Below are positions 9,101 through 17,295 of a stretch of 64,000 nucleotides of DNA, one piece after another; the stretch's first letter is position 1, and every line of letters starts with the position of its first letter. The notes beneath the pieces were generated by a model. The model saw only the letters and a list, made by a program, of their open reading frames with translations. It searched no databases and had not been told where the DNA came from. This DNA comes from Streptomyces cacaoi (GTDB lineage: Bacteria > Actinomycetota > Actinomycetes > Streptomycetales > Streptomycetaceae). The stretch covers positions 1 through 64,000 of the forward strand of contig NZ_BJMM01000014.1 in NCBI RefSeq assembly GCF_006539165.1, given 5' to 3'. The position numbers were made by a program, and so were the translations under genes.

Positions 9101-11394
9101 GCGCGGACGACACGGCGGGCGGGCACGGCTCCGGGCCGCAGGGCGCGGCCGCGGAGCTGCCCGCCGCGCAGGACGCCTCGTGGGATCCGGCGCGGGACGC
9201 GTCCGGTGAGGTCCCGCTGGGGGCGGCGGAGCACCGTGCGGTGCACGCCCTCCCCGCTGCCGAGGGCCATGGGCGGTACGGCACGGCCGGTGGCCGGCAG
9301 AGCCCGGGCCCTGGCGGAGCCGTCGAGATCGCTCCCGTGGAAGGCGAGGGCGCGCACGGCACGGCGCCGCACGCCCCGGAGGCTCCCGCGGGCTCGGGGG
9401 CCGGGGCCGCTCCCGGGGAGGCGGGTCCCGTCGGCACGGTGACGCCCGAGGAGGCGGGGCCGGGCGGGGCCGGGGGAGCCGGTGCGCCCGGGGGCGAGCT
9501 GCCGGCCGCCGCGGGCGGTGGCCGCAGGGCTCGGCGCATCGCGGCCGCGCGGGCCCGCGCCGAGGCGGAGGCCGCTGCCCAACGCGGCCCGCAGCATGCG
9601 CCGTTCGCGCTGCCGCCGGTGGCCGGGGACGACGCGGAAGCGCCGGGAGCCGGTGGCGGAGCCGCCGGGGCGGCCGGTCCGGCCGCAGCGCAGGACCCGG
9701 GCGTACCGGGGGAAGCGCCCGGTGATCGGGAGGCGCACGGTGCGGCCCCGCACGCTCCTGGTGGCGCCCCCGGAGCAGGAGTTCAGCCCGGGGCGGGCGT
9801 GCCCGGGGCGGGGCTTCAGCCGGTCACGGGTGCGCCCGGGGAGTCCGGGCCGTCCGGTGCGCAGGACGAGCAGACGGCCCAGGCGGCGCAGGCGCAGCCG
9901 GCGGAGCGCTCCGTCGTGGCGGCCAGCCCGATCCTGGGCGGCGGACCGCTGCCCGAACAGGTGCCGCAGCAGTCGGGGAGCCCCGCGGCAGAGTCGGCGA
10001 AGCAGGCCGGGCAGACCGGGCACACCGAACAGACCGGGCAGGCCGGTTACGCCTCGTCCCCTCAGCAGGAGCGGGCGGGGCTGCCGGAGCGCCGGGGGCT
10101 CGAACAGGGCCCGCGGGTGCGGACCTTGGGCCAGGGCGTGCCGTTCACCGAACGGATGCCCGAGCAGGCGGGGCACCAGTGGTCCGGGCAGCAGACACCT
10201 GCCGGCCCGGCATCGCCGGCAGCGGCGTCGTCGGGGCCGGGAACGGCGGCCTCGACGCCCTCGACCGTTTCGGCCATACCGTCCACTCCGTCGACGCCCG
10301 GGCCGCCGCCCGGTTCGGGCCGTCGGCGCAAGCTGGCCACGCCGCAGGAGAAGCCGGAGCAGGAGAGCCCGCAGACGGCGGGCCGGACGGAGAGCGCACA
10401 GCCGTCCGAGCCGGGACAGCAGTCCGGTCCGGGCCCGCTGCCCGGGCCGATGCCGATGCCGCAGCCGGCTCCGCAGCCGCAGCAGTCCACCGGGGCGTAC
10501 GGGGCGGGGCAGTACGAGAGCGGGCCGCAGGAGTTCGCCGTCGGTGCCGCCGCGGCGACGTCCGGCGGGGACTCGGAGGGCCCGGAGCCGCTGGACGGGC
10601 CGGACAGCCCGGTGGAGATCGCCGACGGCCGCGGGCTCCGGCTGCCGCCGCAGGCGGTGGACGACGAGCTGCCGCCCGAGCCGCTGGACAACCCGCGCCG
10701 GCTGCTGGTGTGGCCGGAGCCGGACGTCTCCACACAGCAGGCGCTCTCCGAACGCGGCTACCGGCCCGTCCTGGTGCACTCGCGCGAGGAGGTGGACGCG
10801 CAGATCGCGGCGTACCCGGCCGCGCTCTTCGTCGACCCGCTCACCGGGCCGATCACCAGGACGGCGTTGCAGTCGCTGCGGACGGCCGCGGTGGCCGCCG
10901 AGGTTCCCGTCCTCGTGACGGCCGGTCTCGGGCAGGCGACGCGCGAGGCGGCCTACGGCGCCGATCCGGCCGTGCTGCTCAAGGCGTTGGCGCCGCGGGA
11001 CAGCGAGCAGCATCCGCCCCGGGTGCTGCTCGTCGAGGAGCACGAGGCCATCGCGCGCGCCTTCGCGACGACGCTGGAGCGCCGGGGCATGCAGGTGGCG
11101 CACGCGCCCACCGACTCCGAGGCGGTGAACGTGGCCGCGCAGGTACGGCCGAACCTCGTCGTCATGGATCTGATGCAGGTGCGGCGCCGACGGGCGGGGA
11201 TCATCGACTGGCTGCGGGTGAACGGCCTGTTGAACCGGACGCCGTTCGTCGTCTACACCTCTGCCGGTCTGGACGAGGCCGAGCTGCCGGGCCTCGCCTC
11301 CGGGGAGCGGGTGCTGTTCCTGGCCGAGCGTTCGACCAGCGCGGAGGTGCAGTCCCGGATCGTCGACCTGCTGACGAAGATCGGCGCCAACTGA
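6103..11394 (+). CDS. Giant PAS-PAS / degenerate histidine kinase / double-receiver protein
   Basis: A 1763-residue predicted cytoplasmic signalling protein. PAS1 spans about residues 8-140 (ILDALPDALLLVNCNG start) and PAS2 about 150-285 (MILRAASEGVVGVDAEG). A DHp-like helix follows (about 285-335), but the H-box reads LQDALRGPL where SHELRTPL is expected, so the phospho-acceptor His is missing. A worn HATPase-like region runs to about 500. Residues about 505-1525 are Gly/Pro/Ala/Gln-rich and surely disordered, with HGQ repeats and four Arg-rich G-R-R-x-R motifs near 939, 979, 1140 and 1405. Two receiver folds end the protein: about 1532-1630 (FVDPLTG) and 1639-1763 (VLLVEEHE, VVMDLMQ), the second keeping the Asp but lacking the usual Lys. 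It may act as a scaffold or atypical regulator rather than an active kinase. The GTG start has AGGAGG 12 nt upstream. No partner regulator is adjacent. Confidence 0.85.
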   Translation: MSSRPSRGAARLAAILDALPDALLLVNCNGTVVNANTIALEAFETPGTALVGRGLLDLLPEFDSKRIPGSMRRPDEAAQAQGRQKPTRMVARRTDGTEFPVEVTSTNLEDGRTPYASAFEAAYADHGAGNGFTGDELLMLVVRDLTGTLDTEAELARQQRQTEMILRAASEGVVGVDAEGRIVLVNPAAAQILGYRAGDLGGRRLHPLLHHARPDGSPLPYEETPLADTLRSGRKHRVRAGQVLWAKDGRAVPVDMTTAPVRDGEQLVGAVLAFTDRRPYDALRARHEQLRALLQDALRGPLEQLRSELAGLASDPAGQLWPEANQVLHHLAAGYSRMTTLVDNVLGYQRLDAGLERLRPEPVPVDAVVNAGVESAIELIGPGRAQFAVHAPSTEAEVDPERLAVALAHLIADVAGVDATGSAPAAPPAGVDPTIVVAAAQRGGADGVVRIEVRGPYGGGSAVHEPLVRGVVTRHGGVLQTHEVPGSAGSAYVLEVPVTATGEAARGARRARGEHGDGSGRTRGGSHARVAARGDGGESGEGGPATAVGGATGETTVMPVPSAPARGTGAGVSPGGPGDQGDSTGTTGGPGGAGVGGVDGADGTGGVAAMGPEAGAGRPDAGPGNAVPGPGMPPHGTPAGGTAVAPGTGEQVPGVAGAPGAALARPDDGGEGLADGAGLTDRTGLTGGNGGAGMSGGAGMDGGPAAGSAGGPGHPESGTAGAAVPMGPAVPAVPPIPAVPDPRRSLEQQGEPSAGGVPVPVQGRPVHDTFGPGGPGGPGGPTGEGAGSAGAGAGAGAEAGQGMGAGSASASGAGLGEEPVHGAGSGEGPVHGPGDGAGSGAAHGQLHGQAHGQAHGQTHGQTQVAPHGQGSAPGQAPGPLHGQEHAQGPAQARGPAQVQGPEQAQGQTQGQGPELGPHAVPGGEQGAPAGEVVPPPTGRRRRARPNPAEEQPEQASGAESGAPALPPGGSAPVPVPAQGSGRRARRALADPASGARVHGGADDTAGGHGSGPQGAAAELPAAQDASWDPARDASGEVPLGAAEHRAVHALPAAEGHGRYGTAGGRQSPGPGGAVEIAPVEGEGAHGTAPHAPEAPAGSGAGAAPGEAGPVGTVTPEEAGPGGAGGAGAPGGELPAAAGGGRRARRIAAARARAEAEAAAQRGPQHAPFALPPVAGDDAEAPGAGGGAAGAAGPAAAQDPGVPGEAPGDREAHGAAPHAPGGAPGAGVQPGAGVPGAGLQPVTGAPGESGPSGAQDEQTAQAAQAQPAERSVVAASPILGGGPLPEQVPQQSGSPAAESAKQAGQTGHTEQTGQAGYASSPQQERAGLPERRGLEQGPRVRTLGQGVPFTERMPEQAGHQWSGQQTPAGPASPAAASSGPGTAASTPSTVSAIPSTPSTPGPPPGSGRRRKLATPQEKPEQESPQTAGRTESAQPSEPGQQSGPGPLPGPMPMPQPAPQPQQSTGAYGAGQYESGPQEFAVGAAAATSGGDSEGPEPLDGPDSPVEIADGRGLRLPPQAVDDELPPEPLDNPRRLLVWPEPDVSTQQALSERGYRPVLVHSREEVDAQIAAYPAALFVDPLTGPITRTALQSLRTAAVAAEVPVLVTAGLGQATREAAYGADPAVLLKALAPRDSEQHPPRVLLVEEHEAIARAFATTLERRGMQVAHAPTDSEAVNVAAQVRPNLVVMDLMQVRRRRAGIIDWLRVNGLLNRTPFVVYTSAGLDEAELPGLASGERVLFLAERSTSAEVQSRIVDLLTKIGAN

Positions 11395-11632
11395 CCGCTC
11401 ACGCGCCTCGCCGGATCGGATGAGGGGGCCCTGCCCCCACGCCCTCGTCGGGGCCGCCCCGACCGGGAGGGACGGGGCCCGGCCGGGGCATGCGGCGAGC
11501 AGCGAGCGAGAAACGGCGAGCGGCGAACCGGCCGTCGGTGTGCGGCGGTTGGGCTGCGCACCGCACCGCGCAGCGGCCCCCGTACTCAGGACCGTGGGGT
11601 GGGGCGGGCCGGTGGCCTCGGGTGGCAGGCGT

Positions 11633-13291
11633 TCAGGCGGAGTGGGTCAGTTCGGTGACGTCCAGCTCGCCGGCCGCGTACCGGGCGCGGAGCACCTTCT
11701 TGTCGAACTTGCCGACGCTGGTCTTCGGCAGGCTCTCCACCGTGGCCCAGCGCTCCGGCAGCTGCCAGCGCGCCACGTTCTCGCCGAGGAAGGCGCACAG
11801 CGCCCCGTACGGTACGGGCCCGTCCCGGAACGCGACGGCGGCCAGCGGGCGTTCGCCCCACTTGTCGTCCGGTACCGCGATGACGGCGGCTTCCGCGACG
11901 GACTCGTGTGCCATCAGTACGTTCTCCAGCTCGACGGAGGAGATCCACTCCCCGCCGGACTTGATGACGTCCTTGGCCCGGTCGGTCAGCGTGAGGTATC
12001 CGTCGGGGCTGATCACACCGACGTCGCCGGTGCGCAGCCAGCCGTCGGGGCTGAACTTGTCCTCGGGGCGGAGCGGTTCGGCGTCGGCGCCGCCGAAGTA
12101 GGCGGCGGCGATCCAGGGGCCGCGCACCTCCAGCTCGCCGGGTGAGCGCCCGTCCCAGGGGGCGAAACCGCCGCCCGGTGCGGCGAGCCGCGCCTCGACG
12201 CCCGCGGGGAAGCGGCCCTGCGTCACCCGGTACGGCCACTCCTGTTCGGCGGTGAGCCCGGCGGGCGGGTGGGCGACGCTGCCCAGCGGCGAGGTCTCCG
12301 TCATGCCCCACGCCTGGCGCACGAGGACCCCGTGCCGCTGTTCGAACGCCTCCATCAGGGCGGGCGGGCAGGCCGAACCGCCGATGGTGACGGTGGCCAG
12401 GCAGGAGATGTCGCGCGGCCTGGCGTCGAGTTCGGTCAGCAGCCCCTGCCAGATGGTGGGGACGGCGGCGGCGTGCGTGGGCCGCTCCCGTTCGATCATC
12501 TCGGCGAGCGGGCCGGGTTGCAGGAACCTGTCCGGCAGCAGCAGATTGATACCGGTCATGAAGACGGCGTGCGGCAGACCCCAGGCGTTCACATGGAACA
12601 TGGGGACGACCGGGAGCGTGGTGTCCTTATCGGTCAGGCCCATGGATTCGGCCATGTTCACCTGCATCGAGTGCAGATAGACCGAACGGTGCGAGTAGAC
12701 CACGCCCTTGGGCTCGCCGGTCGTCCCGGAGGTGTAGCACATGGCCGCCGCGGTGCGCTCGTCCAGCTCCGGCCAGTCGTAGGTGGTGGGGCGGCCGGCC
12801 AGGAGTTCCTCGTAGTCGTGCACCCGGGGGCGGCAGTCGGCGGGCAGCGCGTCGCCCGGGTCGTCGCCCACGACGACGAGGTGTTCGACGGTCTCCAGGC
12901 GCGGCAGCAGCGGGGCCAGGAGCGGCAGCAGGGTGTGGTCGACGAGGACGACGCGGTCGGCGGCGTGGTTGATGATCCAGGTCAACTGCTCGGCGGGCAG
13001 CCGCAGGTTGAGCGTGTGCAGGACGGCGCCCATGCCGGGGACGGCGAAGTACGCCTCCACATGGCGGCTGTTGTTCCACATGAGCGTCGCGACCCGGTCG
13101 TCGCGCCGTATGCCGAGCCCGTCGTGGAGCGCGTGCGCGAGCTGCGCGGCACGCTGCCCGGTGGCGCGGAAGGTCGTACGGTGCGGTTCGCCTCCGGTCC
13201 AGGTGGTGATCCGGGAATCGCCGTGGATCGTCGAACCGTGCTGGAGGATACGCGAGATGGTCAGCGGTACGTCCTGCATCGTGCTCAGCAC
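11633..13291 (-). CDS. Long/medium-chain acyl-CoA ligase (AMP-binding, FadD-like)
   Basis: Activates a fatty or aryl acid to its CoA thioester via an acyl-adenylate. GTG 13291 has GGGAGG 5 nt upstream and gives the conserved start VLSTMQDVPLTI; the frame is open upstream but lacks a site. The 552 residues match medium-chain FadD (AlkK-like) enzymes. The P-loop is YTSGTTGEPKG, the adenylate motif GWLRTGD, the hinge LTDRAKDVIKSGGEWIS, and the catalytic C-terminal lysine lies in PKTSVGKFDKK. A perfect palindrome at 13328-13351 sits in the promoter region, implying control by a TetR- or MarR-type repressor. It is transcribed alone, downstream of and in the same direction as the sigma gene. Confidence 0.93.
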   Translation of the reverse strand: MLSTMQDVPLTISRILQHGSTIHGDSRITTWTGGEPHRTTFRATGQRAAQLAHALHDGLGIRRDDRVATLMWNNSRHVEAYFAVPGMGAVLHTLNLRLPAEQLTWIINHAADRVVLVDHTLLPLLAPLLPRLETVEHLVVVGDDPGDALPADCRPRVHDYEELLAGRPTTYDWPELDERTAAAMCYTSGTTGEPKGVVYSHRSVYLHSMQVNMAESMGLTDKDTTLPVVPMFHVNAWGLPHAVFMTGINLLLPDRFLQPGPLAEMIERERPTHAAAVPTIWQGLLTELDARPRDISCLATVTIGGSACPPALMEAFEQRHGVLVRQAWGMTETSPLGSVAHPPAGLTAEQEWPYRVTQGRFPAGVEARLAAPGGGFAPWDGRSPGELEVRGPWIAAAYFGGADAEPLRPEDKFSPDGWLRTGDVGVISPDGYLTLTDRAKDVIKSGGEWISSVELENVLMAHESVAEAAVIAVPDDKWGERPLAAVAFRDGPVPYGALCAFLGENVARWQLPERWATVESLPKTSVGKFDKKVLRARYAAGELDVTELTHSA

Positions 13292-13327
13292 CGGGGCCTC
13301 CCGAGGCGTGGATTGCGCGGAGTGAGA

Positions 13328-13351
13328 GCGCATTACGCACCGGTAATGCGC
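13328..13351. promoter_or_regulatory. 9-bp palindromic operator upstream of the acyl-CoA ligase gene
   Basis: GCGCATTAC-N6-GTAATGCGC is perfectly symmetric and lies 37-60 bp upstream of the ligase start, where a repressor would block the promoter. It is AT-richer than its surroundings. Confidence 0.65.
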
Positions 13352-13465
13352 GGGCTTCCGCGGAAGCCTGCCACCGACCCAGCGGTATGTCACGAGTGCG
13401 GAGCGCACTCCGGGCCACCCGGGCGCGACACGGGCGCCGGGCGCACCGGGCCGCCGCGCCGCCGG

Positions 13466-14326
13466 TCAGGCGGCCAGCGGCTCCTCCTCGCCGTACTCCC
13501 CGAGCGCGGTGCCGGGCTCGCCGGACTCCTGCGCGGGGCGCACCCGCGCACCGTCCCGGTACGCGCGGCGGCCGGCTCTCCCCTCGTACGCGAGGGCGCC
13601 GCAGGAGCCGACGATCCGGCCTGCGGGCGCCGCCGCGCCCTCGGACGCGCCCGGTGCCTCCGGCGCGCCCGCGCTCCGGCCCGGGGACGCGGCCTCCGGG
13701 GAGACGGCTGCCGAGGCGGCGGCCCCCGGCGACGACGCGCCCAGGACGTCCGAGGCGAGCTGTGCGTCCTCCCGCAGCTTCGCCAGGGCGCGGGAGACCG
13801 CGCTCTTGACGGTGCCGACCGAGACGCCGAGCACCTCGGCGGTCTGCATCTCGCTGAGGTCCTCGTAGTACCTCAGGACGACCATGGCGCGCTGCCGCGC
13901 GGGCAGCTTGCCCACCGCGCGCCACATGGCGTCCCGGACGGCCTGCTGCTCCGCCGGATCCGGCGAGGGCAGCGGATCGGGCTCGGGCAGCTCGTCGCAG
14001 GCGAACTCGTCCACCTTGCGCCTGCGCCACTGCGAGGTGCGGGTGTTGACGAGCGCGCGGCGCACATAGCCGTCGAGCGCCCGGTGGTCCTGGATCCGTT
14101 CCCAGGCGAGGTACGTCTTGGCGAGCGCCGTCTGGAGCAGGTCCTCGGCGTCGCTCGGGTTGGCGGTCAGCGAGCGGGCGGTGCGCAGCAGCACGGGGCC
14201 GCGTGCCCTGACATACGAAGTGAAGGTCAGCGGTGATCCCCCCGTGCCTGGCTGCACGGCAGGGGCGACCCCCGCGTGCGTCGCAGCGGTGGTCCGGGTG
14301 TGCCGAACTGTCCCAGGCGTGGTCAT
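13466..14326 (-). CDS. SigE-family ECF RNA polymerase sigma factor
   Basis: Extracytoplasmic-function sigma factor of the actinobacterial SigE-type group. Region 2 is FTSYVRARGPVLLRTARSL with SDAEDLLQTALAKTYLAW (about residues 34-75). Region 4 is LPARQRAMVVLRYYEDLSE plus the HTH VLGVSVGTVKSAVSRAL (about 135-185). An Ala/Pro-rich tail of about 95 residues follows and ends in an acidic stretch; such tails may be regulatory. No anti-sigma gene is adjacent. A TAGCGT hexamer 6 nt before the ATG and no ribosome site suggest a leaderless transcript. It should read its own target promoters; these cannot be named from the sequence. Confidence 0.9.
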   Translation of the reverse strand: MTTPGTVRHTRTTAATHAGVAPAVQPGTGGSPLTFTSYVRARGPVLLRTARSLTANPSDAEDLLQTALAKTYLAWERIQDHRALDGYVRRALVNTRTSQWRRRKVDEFACDELPEPDPLPSPDPAEQQAVRDAMWRAVGKLPARQRAMVVLRYYEDLSEMQTAEVLGVSVGTVKSAVSRALAKLREDAQLASDVLGASSPGAAASAAVSPEAASPGRSAGAPEAPGASEGAAAPAGRIVGSCGALAYEGRAGRRAYRDGARVRPAQESGEPGTALGEYGEEEPLAA

Positions 14327-14624
14327 GGCTCAACGCTAGAAGTCGCCGGGGCCCCCTCGGATCGACCGGAGGTCCCGAAGCCGCGTCCGCCTCAGGGTGT
14401 AGGGGTGGGGCCGCCTACACCTCCTGAAGGTGGAGGCCGCCCCGCGACCGGGTCAGGGACGGGCGTACGGGACGCCTCCCGGGGCGCCTCCGTACGCCCG
14501 TGTCCCCCGGCCCCGTACGCCTGTACGCCTGTCCCCGGCCCCCTACGGCTCGTCCCCCGGCCGTCGTCCCCCGGTACGGGGAGCCCGCCGTCGTACCCCC
14601 CGGGGGGGGCCGGGCGGAGCGGGG

Positions 14625-15929
14625 TCATCCGACGACGGCGACGGGGGCGTCCACGAGGTTCTCGTCGATGTGCAGCGTCCGCCCGCCGTACGTCCGCTGC
14701 ACATTGCCGGAGTGCTGGTGGATCCGGCGGTGCGGCTGCCACGCGCGGGCGTGCAGCCGGCGCTCGGCCGTCACCGACTGCGGCACCCGCCACCGCGCGA
14801 ACCACATCACGGACGGCAGCCCGCGGGCCCCGGCCGCACGCGCCGTCTCCAGATGGGCGATGCCGGAGTCGGCACTGCTGTAGTAGCCCGCGAGATAGCC
14901 CTGTGAGCGGACCGCGTTGTTCCACCCCTGGACGAAGCGCAGGGTGGTCTCGGCGCACTCGGTGTTGTGCCGGTCGTAGCCCTCCATGTCGAGGTAGACC
15001 GCGCTGCGCCGGGCCATACCGAGCCGCTGTGCCTGCCGCACGGCGTCCATGCCCTCGCGGCGGCCCTGCTCGTACGGCTCCTCGGTGCTCATCCGCATCT
15101 TGCGCTTGTGCGGGGCCGACACACAGGGGGACTGCGAACTCACGTACAGCGGGAGCAGTTTCCAGCCCATGCGGTGCACGGCGTCCACCCACTCCGGGGT
15201 GAGGTTCCGCTGCTGCGGACAGGCCCTGCCCCGGCCCCCGATGTACACCCCGACGGCGCCGAAGGGCGAGTCCCGCTTCCAGGTCCGCATGGTCTCCGCC
15301 GGGGGCGCCTGACAGGTGTCGAAGGCGCGCCCGTCGAAGATCTCGGCGCCGAAGTCCCGCGGGTCGCCCCGTACCAGGGACGCCTCACCGCCGGGGACGC
15401 CCGGGGCGCCGGGGGCCGCCGGGTCGTCGGGCGCGTCCGGCGCCGCCGGGTCGGGCAGCGGGCCCCGATCCTCGGACGGCGCGTCCGGCGCCTCGGGGGA
15501 GCCCGGCGAGCGGGGTGCGCCGCCGGAGGCGCCCGGCGAGGACGGCTCGCCCGAGGACGGCTCAGGGGAGGACGGCTCCGCCGGGGACGACGCGGGTGCC
15601 GACGGCTCGGACGCCCCGGACGGCGCGGAGGCCCCGGGGGAAGCAGGGCTTCCGGCCGTGTCGGGCGTTCGGGGGGAAGCGGACGGTTCGGAGGGCGTGG
15701 CAGCGGTCGGCCGGGTGGACGGCGGCGGGCCGCCGCCCTCGCCGGAAGGTGCGGGAGGGTGGCTCGTGGCCGGATCCGGTGGTGGGACCGCGGCACCCGC
15801 GGTGGCGGGCACGGCGGTGGCAGCGGTGGACGCGGTGAACGCGGTGAACGCGGTGAACGCGGTGAACAAGGTCACCACGGCGGCGGCCAGAACGGACATC
15901 CGACCGATGATGTGATTTTTCTTCCGCAT
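14625..15929 (-). CDS. Secreted DUF1906 (Rv2525c-like glycoside hydrolase-like) protein
   Basis: A 434-residue secreted protein. It starts MRKKNHIIGRMSV and has a hydrophobic signal segment containing four TAF-type repeats. A Pro/Ser/Glu-rich linker of about 150 residues follows, probably spanning the cell wall. The C-terminal domain (about 190-434) has DUF1906 features: FGAEIFDGRAFDTC at its start, GVYIGGRGRAC, GWKLLPLYVSSQSPC, YLDMEGYD and a final array around HIDENLVDAP. This is a TIM-barrel related to GH25, but catalysis is unproven for the family. It probably acts on or within the cell wall. The M11 start would give a more usual signal peptide. No operon partner is visible. Confidence 0.88.
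   Translation of the reverse strand: MRKKNHIIGRMSVLAAAVVTLFTAFTAFTAFTASTAATAVPATAGAAVPPPDPATSHPPAPSGEGGGPPPSTRPTAATPSEPSASPRTPDTAGSPASPGASAPSGASEPSAPASSPAEPSSPEPSSGEPSSPGASGGAPRSPGSPEAPDAPSEDRGPLPDPAAPDAPDDPAAPGAPGVPGGEASLVRGDPRDFGAEIFDGRAFDTCQAPPAETMRTWKRDSPFGAVGVYIGGRGRACPQQRNLTPEWVDAVHRMGWKLLPLYVSSQSPCVSAPHKRKMRMSTEEPYEQGRREGMDAVRQAQRLGMARRSAVYLDMEGYDRHNTECAETTLRFVQGWNNAVRSQGYLAGYYSSADSGIAHLETARAAGARGLPSVMWFARWRVPQSVTAERRLHARAWQPHRRIHQHSGNVQRTYGGRTLHIDENLVDAPVAVVG
15832..15867. repeat. Four exact 9-bp repeats inside the signal-peptide coding region
   Basis: GCGGTGAAC x4 on the plus strand encodes FTA/TAF units of the DUF1906 signal peptide. Because the unit is 9 bp, slippage would lengthen or shorten the hydrophobic core without shifting the frame. 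Confidence 0.8.
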
Positions 15930-16128
15930 GGGGCCGAGTGAAGGAGACCGGCCGCGCGGAACCGCTCAGGCACGCCCGCCGCCACTTCGGGTTCCCCCGG
16001 ATCTCCCCGGATTTCAGCCATCTGCCCCGCACGCCGCGAGATCCGCCCGTACCTGTGCGTGCCTGTGTGCCCGGGCAGCCGAGCCCCGGGCCACCGCCCG
16101 GAGACCGCCGCCCCGGCCCCGGCCCCGG

Positions 16129-17295
16129 CTAAGCGTCCTGCGCCAGGATCAGGCCGGACGTCGGGACGCCCGTGCCCGCGGTGACCAGGACATGGCCGGC
16201 GCCCTCGACCTGGTTGACCGCGCTGCCCCGGATCTGCCGCACCCCCTCGGCGATGCCGTTCATCCCGTGCAGATACGCCTCGCCCAGCTGTCCCCCGTGG
16301 GTGTTCAGCGGAATCCGTTCCTCCGCGACGAACCCGGCACCCTCCCCGCGCCCGCAGAAGCCGAACTCCTCCAGCTGTGTGAGCACGAACGGGGTGAAGT
16401 GGTCGTAGAGGATCGCCACGTCGATCCCGGCCGGTGTCAGCCCGCTGCTGCGCCACAGCTGGCGTGCGACGACGCCGGACTCCGGCAGCCCCGTGATGTC
16501 GTCCCGGTAGAAGCCGGTCATCTGTTCCTGCGCACGCCCCGCCCCCTGGGCCGCCGCGGCGATCACCGCGGGCGGGTGCCGCAGCCCGCGCGCCCGCTCG
16601 ACGGAGGTGACGACGATCGCCTGGCCCCCGTCCGTCTCCTGACAGCAGTCGAGCAGCCGCAGCGGCTCGACGATCCAGCGGGAGGCCGCGTGGTCGGCCA
16701 GCGTGATGGGCCTGCCGTGGAAGTGGGCGGCCGGATTGGTCGCCGCGTACTTGCGGTCGACCACGGCCACGTGCCCGAAGACCTCCGGCTCCAGCCCGTA
16801 GGTGTGCAGATAGCGCTGTGCCGCCATGGCCACCCAGGAGGCGGGGGTGAGCAGACCGGACGGCAGCACCCAGCCGAGCGCCGCCCCCTCAGCGGAGGGT
16901 TCGCGCTGCTGCACACCGGAGCCGAAGCGGCGCCCGGAGCGCTCGTTGAAGGCGCGGTAGCACACCACCGTCTCGGCGATTCCGGCGGCGACGGCCAGGG
17001 CGGCCTGCTGCACGGTGGCGCACGCGGCGCCTCCGCCGTAGTGCACCCGCGAGAAGAAGGACAGCTCCCCGATCCCGGCCGCCTGGGCCACGGTGATCTC
17101 CGGACTGGTGTCCATCGTGAAGGTCACCATGCCGTCCACATCGTCCGGCGCCAGTCCGGCGTCGTCGAGCGCGGCCCCCACCGCCTCGACGGCGAGCGCG
17201 AGTTCGCTGCGGCCGGAGTCCTTGGAGAACTCCGTCGCCCCGATCCCGGCGACGGCGGCCCGGCCCCCGAGCGTGTCCGCACCCCGCAGGCTCAT
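16129..17295 (-). CDS. Thiolase-like lipid-transfer (SCP-x/Ltp) protein
   Basis: A 388-residue member of the SCP-2/SCP-x thiolase-like group (acetyl-CoA acetyltransferase related, Ltp). Visible motifs are AAVAGIGATEFS at the start, LDDAGLAPDDVDGMV, the nucleophile region GGGAACATVQQAAL, VVCYRAFNERSG and the C-terminal HGGQLGEAYLHGMNG plus a glycine-rich end. Such proteins cleave or condense acyl-CoA side chains in sterol and fatty-acid breakdown. Its ATG overlaps the stop of the upstream MaoC/OB-fold fusion by 4 nt (ATGA), and the two protein types form complexes in sterol degradation (Ltp with OB-fold DUF35 partners), so joint action is likely. Substrate unknown; no other sterol genes are present here. 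Confidence 0.88.
   Translation of the reverse strand: MSLRGADTLGGRAAVAGIGATEFSKDSGRSELALAVEAVGAALDDAGLAPDDVDGMVTFTMDTSPEITVAQAAGIGELSFFSRVHYGGGAACATVQQAALAVAAGIAETVVCYRAFNERSGRRFGSGVQQREPSAEGAALGWVLPSGLLTPASWVAMAAQRYLHTYGLEPEVFGHVAVVDRKYAATNPAAHFHGRPITLADHAASRWIVEPLRLLDCCQETDGGQAIVVTSVERARGLRHPPAVIAAAAQGAGRAQEQMTGFYRDDITGLPESGVVARQLWRSSGLTPAGIDVAILYDHFTPFVLTQLEEFGFCGRGEGAGFVAEERIPLNTHGGQLGEAYLHGMNGIAEGVRQIRGSAVNQVEGAGHVLVTAGTGVPTSGLILAQDA

Noticed and set aside
7819-11103. Long minus-strand open frame opposite the PAS/receiver gene
   Set aside because: A high-GC shadow: Arg/Gly-rich translation with no domain, while the plus strand has clear PAS and receiver motifs.
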